A stretch of 64,000 nucleotides of DNA from Paraburkholderia sp. Tr-20389 (lineage in GTDB: Bacteria; Pseudomonadota; Gammaproteobacteria; Burkholderiales; Burkholderiaceae): contig NZ_JAAGPD010000001.1 of the NCBI RefSeq assembly GCF_017104565.1, positions 310,001 to 374,000 of the forward strand, in the 5' to 3' direction. Position 1 is the first letter of the stretch; each line of letters starts with the position of its first letter. A program made the translations under genes and the position numbers. Shown here in pieces: positions 54,465-61,554 of this stretch. The notes below the pieces were generated by a model. The model did not search any database. It was given only the letters and a program-made list of their open reading frames with translations, and had not been told where the DNA came from.

Positions 54465-55114
54465 AGCCCGATTACCCGCGGGCCCGCCTGCACACGCGAA
54501 TCGGCCTGATGCTGGCAGGCTGGGGAACCGTCGGGCTATGCTACTCGGTCGGTCGCCTGACACCGCACGTGGCACATGTGCTGAATGAAGGCATCCTCGA
54601 CACGCTCGTGCCGTTCGACGCATCGGCAGTCTGGCTGTATCTCTCGTTCTTCCTGCTTGTTCCCGCCGCCTATCTGTTCGCTGCGCCGGATCGGCTCACA
54701 CCGCTCACACGATCGATGCAGCTTTCGGCCGCTGTTGCGGGCGCCGTCTTCCTCGCGTGGCCGACGACGATTGTGTATCCAGCGATTCCGCCCGCAACGA
54801 TAGGCGGCACCGTGCTGACTGCGCTCGCCGGCGCGGATTCTCCACGCAACTGCCTGCCGTCGCTGCATGGCGCACTCACGTTGCTATGCGTCGTTGCGCT
54901 ATGGGAGCGAAAGCGGCCCTGGCGCAACGCCGCCGTGCTCGTGTGGGGACTCGCGGTCATGTGGTCGGTGGTCGCAGCACGGCGACATTTGTCCATCGAT
55001 CTTGGTGCGGGCGTGATGCTCGGCGCGGTTTGCTCATGGTTCGCCACGAGGCAGCGCGCCGTCGAGGTGCCGACCGAAATCGAATTCAACTCAAGTCCGG
55101 AGAATCATCCGTGA
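54461..55114 (+). CDS. PAP2-superfamily membrane phosphatase/transferase
   Basis: This 217-residue protein has about six TM helices. It carries NCLPSLHGALT near residue 127 and RRHLSIDLGAG near 173, the second and third motifs of the PAP2 phosphatase family; the classical first KxxxxxxRP motif is not obvious. The PSLH form is common in the branch that includes inositol phosphorylceramide synthases and lipid phosphotransferases. It may dephosphorylate or transfer a lipid head group in the locus. Overlaps on both sides: ATGA with the adenylating enzyme and GTGA with the second hydroxylase. Confidence 0.8.
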   Translation: MKPDYPRARLHTRIGLMLAGWGTVGLCYSVGRLTPHVAHVLNEGILDTLVPFDASAVWLYLSFFLLVPAAYLFAAPDRLTPLTRSMQLSAAVAGAVFLAWPTTIVYPAIPPATIGGTVLTALAGADSPRNCLPSLHGALTLLCVVALWERKRPWRNAAVLVWGLAVMWSVVAARRHLSIDLGAGVMLGAVCSWFATRQRAVEVPTEIEFNSSPENHP

Positions 55115-56247
55115 ACGCAATGGCATTACCGCTGCTCGGCATGCTCGCCTGCATGCTCGCAGAACTGCTTGTCGTCCAGAGGTGGCGTGGCCGTCGGGCT
55201 CCGTGGCGCGACCTCGTGCTGAACCTCGATTCAGGTCACATACTCATGTGGCTTTTTCGCGGCGTCGAAATTTCCGTCTATGCGTGGGTGGTTGAGCATG
55301 CCAATCTTCACTGGGCCGACCATTGGTCGCCACTCTTGCTCTGGGGGAGTGCGCTGCTTGCGTGGGATCTCGGGTTTTACTGGATGCATCGGCTGCATCA
55401 CGTGCTCCCCGCGTTGTGGAGCGTACATGTCGTCCATCACGAAGGCGAGCACTTCAATCTTTCTCTGGGAGTCCGCAACGCCTGGCTATCGTCGCTGACA
55501 ACACTCCCATTCACGTCAATTCCGCTCGCACTCGTCGGTGTGCCAGTGCCGGTATTCGTCGCGGTGTCGACCTTGCATTACACGGTACAGTTCTACAATC
55601 ACAATAGCATCGTTGGTCGATCCGGTTGGCTCGAACGCTTCTTCGTCACGCCGTCGCATCACCGTGTGCATCACGGACAGAACCGCGAGTATCGCGATCG
55701 AAACTACGGCGGCACGTTTCTCATCTGGGACAAGCTGTTCGGCTCATTCCAGCGGGAGCTGCCGGATGTGCCGGTTCGTTACGGGGTAGCCCGACCGACA
55801 GCATCGACGAATCCGTTTTGGGCCAACATCGTTCCGCTGCTGCGCTACGCTGGTGCGCGTGTGCCGGGCTTCAGGCACGACGAGCGCCGCAAAACCAGGT
55901 CGGACATTACGATCGGCACCGGCGGAGCGCTCCTCTTCTGCGTCGCCGCCTATTACATTCATCGTGACGGGACGTGGCCCGCGTGGGGGCAACCCCTGTT
56001 CTTCATGCTGATCTTCGCCTTGACGCTTGCGCTAGGCGGAATGTCAGATGGACGGCCGTGGGGACTACCGTGCTGGCTTTTCCTTGGATGCACAGGGATC
56101 GTGATCTTGCCACTGCTATTTGGCCTCAATGATCCGATTGGCCTGGTCGCGCTTGCACTTTTGCCGCTTCATGGAGTGATGACCTCGCTGTTCGATCGTG
56201 CCGATTCGGTGGCCGCCTCGAGCAGTTCGGATGGCGCCGGTCCGTGA
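55111..56247 (+). CDS. Sterol desaturase/fatty acid hydroxylase superfamily protein (paralogue 2)
   Basis: The 378-residue membrane protein has the diiron hydroxylase His clusters YWMHRLHH, VHVVHHEGEHFN and SHHRVHHGQNR, and the same long C-terminal hydrophobic tail as the paralogue at 47420-48544. The match extends over most of the length, including NLDSGHILMWLFRGVEISVY against NLNSGHILMWAFRGVEIAVY. GTG 55111 overlaps the PAP2 stop; ATG 55120 is an alternative. The frame is open far upstream but that part lies inside the PAP2 gene. Two copies on opposite strands suggest two oxidations on related sites of the same product. Confidence 0.9.
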   Translation: MNAMALPLLGMLACMLAELLVVQRWRGRRAPWRDLVLNLDSGHILMWLFRGVEISVYAWVVEHANLHWADHWSPLLLWGSALLAWDLGFYWMHRLHHVLPALWSVHVVHHEGEHFNLSLGVRNAWLSSLTTLPFTSIPLALVGVPVPVFVAVSTLHYTVQFYNHNSIVGRSGWLERFFVTPSHHRVHHGQNREYRDRNYGGTFLIWDKLFGSFQRELPDVPVRYGVARPTASTNPFWANIVPLLRYAGARVPGFRHDERRKTRSDITIGTGGALLFCVAAYYIHRDGTWPAWGQPLFFMLIFALTLALGGMSDGRPWGLPCWLFLGCTGIVILPLLFGLNDPIGLVALALLPLHGVMTSLFDRADSVAASSSSDGAGP

Positions 56248-57107
56248 TGACGATGCTTCCGATGACCTCGCCACCTTCCACGCCTCTGCATCGCCGCGAC
56301 ATCGATTTCAATATGGGCGCGCCGATTCCCGCACACTGGCTTGCTGGCCATTGCCATCTCACGCGCTTCTATGACGCGATGTCCATCATGTTTCCAGAGG
56401 GCGAACGGGCGTTTATCGAAACCGTACGTCACTATCGCGACCGGATTGGTAGCGACGCCGACCTCGCGCACGCAGTGAAAGAGTTCATCGCTCAGGAAGC
56501 ACTGCACAGCCGCGAGCACGTACGATACAACCGTCGGATGCAGGAGCAGGGTGCGCCGGTGGAGCGACTTGAACGCATTGTCGCCTCGCAACAGGCGTTT
56601 GCACGCCGCTATCTGCCTCCAGTTGCGCGTCTCGCCATAACCGTGTGCCTCGAACATTTCACGGCCATGTTCGCAGACCAGATCCTGCGCGACCCGCGCT
56701 GCCTGGAAGGCGCCCATCCGGCAATGGCCGATATCTGGCACTGGCATGCCCTGGAAGAGACCGAACACAAGGCCGTTGCCTTCGACGTGTTCACCGCAGC
56801 GATACGTGCTCCGCTGCGCCGGTACGTGCTGCGTTGTGTGACGATGCCGTTCGTCAGCATCATCTTCTCGACGCTTCTGTGGCGTTTTACGTGCCACCTG
56901 GTTCGGCACGACGGGCGCGGCACCGACGTACGAGGCTGGCTGCATTTGCTGCGTGTTCAGTTCATGCGTCCGGGGCCGCTTATGCGGATGTTGCCATACT
57001 GGTTAGCATGGTTCCGGCCATGCTTTCATCCGTGGCAGCACGACAACCATGGGGTGATGGAGCGTTTCAGGCAGCGCTTTGACCGTGAGAGCAGTGGGGG
57101 CGGTTGA
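56244..57107 (+). CDS. Metal-dependent hydrolase family protein, ferritin-like (PF10118 type)
   Basis: This 287-residue helical protein has metal-ligand patterns spread over four helices: FPEGERAFIE near residue 46, FIAQEALHSREH near 77, TVCLEHFTAMF near 137 and HALEETEHKAVAFDV near 170. The E, ExxH, E, ExxH order is that of carboxylate-bridged diiron proteins, so an oxidase or oxygenase role is as likely as the 'hydrolase' of its family name. It is the last gene of the coupled operon and overlaps the second hydroxylase by 4 nt. Confidence 0.82.
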   Translation: MMTMLPMTSPPSTPLHRRDIDFNMGAPIPAHWLAGHCHLTRFYDAMSIMFPEGERAFIETVRHYRDRIGSDADLAHAVKEFIAQEALHSREHVRYNRRMQEQGAPVERLERIVASQQAFARRYLPPVARLAITVCLEHFTAMFADQILRDPRCLEGAHPAMADIWHWHALEETEHKAVAFDVFTAAIRAPLRRYVLRCVTMPFVSIIFSTLLWRFTCHLVRHDGRGTDVRGWLHLLRVQFMRPGPLMRMLPYWLAWFRPCFHPWQHDNHGVMERFRQRFDRESSGGG

Positions 57108-57429
57108 ACGCAAACCGGACTGCACACTCTATCGAGGCCGCGCGTGGGCGACGGGCGACTGCGCGGGCCATTGAGCAATGCGGCTGGTGCCTCTGCAAAC
57201 TGCATATGTCAGCGGTATGCCGCTATCAGAACATGCGAATTCCCATGCTGTGCACTCCGTGGTCGATAACGTTCCGACCTCGGTGCTTGACACCGAGTGG
57301 TCCAGCTTCGATGACCGTGCTTATGCCGCGCGAGTGCAATTTACGGTTTTCTTCTGAGTATCTAATTTTACATAATACAAATTATCAACCTTTTGTTTGT
57401 AGGTCCCAAATAGAAATGTCGGGTTTCCG
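57108..57429. other. Region downstream of the lipid operon with hairpin and short direct repeats
   Basis: No gene is supportable here. A perfect 7 bp hairpin CTCGGTG/CACCGAG with 5 nt loop lies at 57279-57297 and might end the operon transcript, though no T run follows. The sequence then turns AT-rich at 57360-57400 and runs into the repeats at 57408. Confidence 0.4.
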
Positions 57430-57445
57430 CTAAATAGAAATGTCG
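57408..57445. repeat. Direct repeat AAATAGAAATGTCG x2
   Basis: The 14 bp unit occurs at 57408-57421 and again at 57432-57445, 24 bp apart. Repeated units of this kind are found at the ends of some insertion sequences, and IS3-type transposase debris lies just to the right, so this is probably an IS terminus. Confidence 0.5.
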
Positions 57446-57749
57446 TGTTTTAGGTAGTTTGAGCGCCGGACAGCCATCAGGGAGCGCCGGCGATGAACGC
57501 GACTGGGACGATCACGATGAGTCAGTTCGATGCGTGTTGCTGGTGAGCGGCGAGCCGCGCATTGAGGATGCTGTTGTAGTTCCGTAACGCCTGCGAGTCG
57601 CCGTGACGGGATGCGTCGCAGACGGCTTGTGCCGGGGTCACAACAGCGAAAAAGCCGCTGATCCGACCCATGCTGACGCAGCAGTTGCAAATACCTCAAG
57701 CCATGCATTCGAAGCCCGCGTCCACCAGAAGCCCTACGGCCGCCGTTGC

Positions 57750-58262
57750 GGGGATGCGATTCGTTGTAGTGGTCAAACGCGATGGCCAGGTATTGCAGTG
57801 CGGTTCTGACGTCAGGCTTGGGCATTCCATGAAACGTAGTCTCGCGTTATCGTTTTGACGAAACTTTCGTCCATCCCATTGCTCTGCGGACTTCTTGCCG
57901 GGGTCGTGACGGGCTTCAAACCGATTGTCCGCGAGAACGTCAGCGGTTCCTCGGCAATGTAGAAGGAACCGTTATCGCTGAGCCACTCGATTTCGCTGTC
58001 GGCCTTAAGCGCGCCGTTGAAACGGTTCTCCACCGCCTGAAGCATCACGTCGCGTACCATGTCCCCGGTGTAACCCCCCGTCGTCGCCGCCCAGCTTATG
58101 GCTTCCCGGTCGCAGCAGTCGAGCGCAAAGACGACGCACAACGGCGCGCCATCATCGCAACGGAATTCGAAGCCGTCCAAACACCAGCGGGCATTGCTCC
58201 TGCCCACCGCGACCTTGCCGTCGTGTCGCCGCGAAGACGGCTCTACCCGTTTCCGCCATCGT
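57750..58262 (-). pseudogene. Broken IS3-family transposase (OrfB, DDE integrase core)
   Basis: Leftward frames read [43 protein letters not shown] and [14 protein letters not shown], which cover the D, D and E catalytic residues of an IS3-type OrfB. A frameshift near 57825 moves the continuation [20 protein letters not shown] into another frame, and the C terminus is lost after about 57750. The N-terminal half and OrfA are absent. It is inactive debris next to the repeat pair. Confidence 0.8.
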
Positions 58263-58541
58263 CAGCAAACATCCAGTCCCGGCGCGACTTGCAGACAAAT
58301 TCGATCACCCTCGAATACCCGCAACAAGTTGCTCGCGACGGAACAGTGAAGACATCGAAGAACGCCTATTGCCGAACGTAGCTCCCATCGGCACGCCTTC
58401 TTGAAAGCACCCCTAACAGTCAATTTTTGCAAATTCGACTTATCCCAATTTTGGAGCGTCAACGTCAGACCAGATAAGACGTTTCTAGGAGGTCCGGTGA
58501 ATGCCGCTAAATGACAGTTGTCTCTAAGGACCCAAGGAACC

Positions 58542-58733
58542 ATGAAGAAAACAATCCTCGCCGTACTGACCGGCTTGCTCTCAATCAGTGCGTTCGCGCA
58601 GATGTCAGCGCCTATGGCTGCACCCGCTGATAACGCAGCACCGATGATGCACCACCGCCACCACCAGCATATGCACAAGCATCATCACCGTCATACCGTC
58701 ACCGCCCAACGTGCCGAGGTCGTCAAGCCGTAA
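58542..58733 (+). CDS. Small secreted histidine-rich protein
   Basis: The 63-residue product begins with a signal peptide (KKTILAVLTGLLSISAFA, cleavage after AFA) and continues as a short chain with a His cluster (MMHHRHHQHMHKHHHRHT) of about ten His in 18 residues. Such peptides bind nickel, copper or zinc in the periplasm. The mature part is about 44 residues. The ATG at 58542 is preceded by AAGGAACC, a good ribosome site. No neighbour explains the metal. Confidence 0.7.
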   Translation: MKKTILAVLTGLLSISAFAQMSAPMAAPADNAAPMMHHRHHQHMHKHHHRHTVTAQRAEVVKP

Positions 58734-58818
58734 TCTCGATACAGGGCGGGTGAAATGCAGTGCATAGCGACAGTGCGCTGCGTTCCACCGAACACCCTTC
58801 TACTGGAATGGTGCAGTG

Positions 58819-59093
58819 AGTATGCAACGACCCGGCCGAAACATCCCGGCGAAATGGCTTCTTCTCCCGCTGCGGGCATGTTCACTCGGACTTGGCGCAT
58901 GCGTCTATAAGCCGAGTTCACCAGACATCTATCAGGCACGGCAGGCACAGCGAGAGGCAACGGTGCGTGTCGCGACGGTAGAAAGTGTACGAACGGTAGA
59001 AACCCGTGCCAACAACGGTAAGCCCAGCGGACTGGGGGCAGTCGGCGGTGCGGCGTGCAGCTGCTTTCGGCCAACGGGGCCACGCGGGTGACG
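58819..59093 (+). pseudogene. Broken SlyB/Pcp-like glycine-zipper outer-membrane lipoprotein
   Basis: The 5' part encodes a lipoprotein start (LGACVYKPSSPDIYQ with lipobox Cys) and RVATVESVRTVET up to GKPSGLGAVGGAA, the start of a SlyB-like glycine zipper. The expected zipper and middle domain are missing. In another frame the typical C-terminal end VQLLSANGATRVTPL follows immediately. An internal deletion with frameshift is the simplest reading, so the gene is nonfunctional. A remnant of repeats or another gene downstream is not seen. Confidence 0.65.
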
Positions 59094-59385
59094 CCCCTCG
59101 TCGCGAGGGGTACGCGTTACCAGACTTCGATGAGCAGTTCAGATCAGGTGCGCAACCTACTCATGACCGTCCATTCCGTCGGGTAAATCTGCGCATATTG
59201 TGCGCGTCGCGCGCATACCATCTCGCGTCTTCTTTCGCCTCGTGGTCGCAGCCGGTACCGCACCCAGTGTGTGCAGCAAATGCTGAGGCCCCGATGCGCT
59301 GATCAATTAAACAATTTCTCGATTAAACGTATTGGGACATAGAGCTGGCCCAGTACGAGCAAATCCTTACGCGTTACCGGGCAAT

Positions 59386-60426
59386 ATGAAAACGTTTCGC
59401 CAGCCACTTTTTTGGTCCATTGTCGGGGTCCCCAACCTCGTTTGCTTCATTTACTTTCTTCTGATCGCGTCTCCGATCTATGTCTCAACGGCTTCCCTCA
59501 TCGTATACAAGCCTGTTCAAGCCTCGGAAAGCCTCACGTCGATGCTTTCCGGTGCAGGCGGCGGTGGCTCGACTGAGGGTGCGTACATTGTTAAAGACTA
59601 TGTCGGTTCCTGGGATGAGTACCGAAACGTGACAAGGTCGCTAGACTTTCCCGGACACTATGGCCAGGGCGATATCGTCAGCCGCTTTGGTGGATTCTCG
59701 ACACTCTTTGGAAAAAGCGACGTTGCCCTGTGGCACTACTACCAGAATCGCGTGAGTGCCGCGATTGACCAGAACAGTGGGATCGTCTCCTTGTCGGTTG
59801 AGGGATATTCCCCCGCCCTTGCCGCAACGATTGCGGGAAAGGTTCTGAACGATGCGGTTCATCATATCGACGAAATGAACCTGCAACAGGAAACCGACTA
59901 CATCAAGAATGCGGTTGATCGGCGAACCTCGATCGAGGCCAGGTTGAAAAGCGACGAAGCTGCACTCGCCGCATACCGCACTTCGACGGGCATGCACGAC
60001 CCGTCCGAGTTGTACAACTCCAAGCTGGCGCTTCTGAACTCGCTGAACGAGCAAACGACGCGTATGTCTGCGCAGTACGACGCAATCTCCGCGGCAACAC
60101 CCAACAATCCCGTCGCCAAGAATTTGCTTTTTGCAAAGGGCGCTTTCCAGGCCGAGATCGCTAGCACGGAGAAAGATGGGAAGACGCTTTCTCGCCAGGC
60201 TGCGCGCTATGAAGAACTGACGGTGGCGCGCGACAGCGACATATCCCTATTGCACGACGTTGAAGCTGCTGTCCAGCAGGCACAACTGAACGCGATGAAG
60301 AACAAGTATTACCTGAATATCATCAGCGCTCCCTCCAGCCCGCACTCGCCCGAGCTACCGCGGCGTCTGGAATGGACCGCTGGTGTACTGCTTGCCACTC
60401 TCGTTCTGTGGGGACTTCTCCGATGA
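59386..60426 (+). CDS. Polysaccharide export inner-membrane protein (Wzz/KpsE family)
   Basis: The 346-residue protein has an N-terminal TM helix (FWSIVGVPNLVCFIYFLLIAS), a periplasmic region with a long coiled coil (about residues 160-300), and a C-terminal TM helix (TAGVLLATLVLWGLL). This is the KpsE/CtrB-like chain-length and export architecture without a kinase domain. ATG 59386 is chosen. It overlaps the outer-membrane exporter gene by 4 nt. It would span the periplasm with that exporter in capsule or exopolysaccharide secretion. Confidence 0.87.
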   Translation: MKTFRQPLFWSIVGVPNLVCFIYFLLIASPIYVSTASLIVYKPVQASESLTSMLSGAGGGGSTEGAYIVKDYVGSWDEYRNVTRSLDFPGHYGQGDIVSRFGGFSTLFGKSDVALWHYYQNRVSAAIDQNSGIVSLSVEGYSPALAATIAGKVLNDAVHHIDEMNLQQETDYIKNAVDRRTSIEARLKSDEAALAAYRTSTGMHDPSELYNSKLALLNSLNEQTTRMSAQYDAISAATPNNPVAKNLLFAKGAFQAEIASTEKDGKTLSRQAARYEELTVARDSDISLLHDVEAAVQQAQLNAMKNKYYLNIISAPSSPHSPELPRRLEWTAGVLLATLVLWGLLR

Positions 60427-61553
60427 AGCACTTTTCTCGAGCCACTCGCCTCGGGCTCGTAAGTACTGCCCTGGCGCTGTCCGCGTGCGGCACGCTACCG
60501 TCTTCGGGTCCCTCGGTATCCTCGGTTAAATCGAGCCCCGACGTCGACATCGTGAACGTCACCCCCGTCATTGCCCAACAACGAGCGGCGACGGAAGCGT
60601 TACGCCATCAAACTGCGCTTCAGCAGTCGCTGGCGTCCCTATCGGAGGAGGAACACCGTGCAGGGTTCACCTTTGCGCCTGGCGATGCGTTGCACCTTCA
60701 GGTATGGACGATTTCTCCCTGGTCTGGCTCGGATTCGCAGCAGGGCGCATCGAACGTCCCATCCCCGATTGATCTCGGCGATTACACGGTCTCGGAGAGT
60801 GGGACGATCGAACTTCCCTACCTCGGCTCGACATCGATTCGAGGCCTAACGCTTGATGCCGCGCAGACCACGATTGCGCGTCGGTATGCAGCCCTCGGCA
60901 TTCTGCAGAGTCCCTCGGTAAAAATCTCCGTCACCTCGTCGTCTCAGGGCAGCATCCTCGTCACGGGGGCCATCGGCGCACCCAAGATTCTCCCGTGGAC
61001 ACCGGCCGGGCACTCCCTCGCGTCTGCCTTGACCCAGTCCCTGGGAAATGGCTCCGACCTCATCGGATCAACGAATGGCCAAAGCGATAACAGCGTCGCG
61101 ACGCAGGTGACAGTCCTTCGGAAAGACGAATCCATAACATTGCCTCTTGATGAAGCCTTAGCTCAGCAGATTGCCTTGGCGCCAGGCGACCGGGTCCTGG
61201 TCAAACGGGCTCCGGTCGTGCGGGTAACGGTGGTTGGTGGGGGGGTTCACAAGAACAGCGAGCTTGACTTCGCGCACGTGCCCACGTTGGCTGAGGTATT
61301 GGCGTCGGCGTCCGGCCTGGATGCCAACGCCGCGGACGATCACGCAGTGTTTGTGCTCGAAGAAACCCCGCAGGATAAGCGTCCCGTTCTCTACAATTTC
61401 GCGTGGAACAAACTCGATGGACTTGTCGCGTCGCATCGTTTCCCGATCAAGGACGGGGACATGATATACGTGGCTGAAGCTCCGATCGTCCCTGTTGAGC
61501 GCGCGGTCAACATTCTGTTCCAGCTTGCGGTCCCCATCCAAGCCATCAAGTGA
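60423..61553 (+). CDS. Outer-membrane polysaccharide exporter (Wza/KpsD-like OPX lipoprotein)
   Basis: This 376-residue lipoprotein has a lipobox LALSACG. Its polysaccharide-export domain spans about residues 85-180 (FAPGDALHLQVW then DYTVSESGTIELPYLGSTSIRG), followed by SLBB-type repeats (SILVTGAIGAPK and RVTVVGGGVHKNSELDF). It forms the outer-membrane channel of a polysaccharide export machine. ATG 60423 overlaps the preceding gene, and the glucosyltransferase ATG follows its stop by 1 nt. Confidence 0.9.
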   Translation: MKHFSRATRLGLVSTALALSACGTLPSSGPSVSSVKSSPDVDIVNVTPVIAQQRAATEALRHQTALQQSLASLSEEEHRAGFTFAPGDALHLQVWTISPWSGSDSQQGASNVPSPIDLGDYTVSESGTIELPYLGSTSIRGLTLDAAQTTIARRYAALGILQSPSVKISVTSSSQGSILVTGAIGAPKILPWTPAGHSLASALTQSLGNGSDLIGSTNGQSDNSVATQVTVLRKDESITLPLDEALAQQIALAPGDRVLVKRAPVVRVTVVGGGVHKNSELDFAHVPTLAEVLASASGLDANAADDHAVFVLEETPQDKRPVLYNFAWNKLDGLVASHRFPIKDGDMIYVAEAPIVPVERAVNILFQLAVPIQAIK

Positions 61554-61554
61554 T

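Noticed and set aside
49281-57107. Polyyne or caryoynencin-type cluster
   Set aside because: Polyyne clusters carry several consecutive desaturases, an ACP and a thioesterase. Only one desaturase and no ACP are present here.
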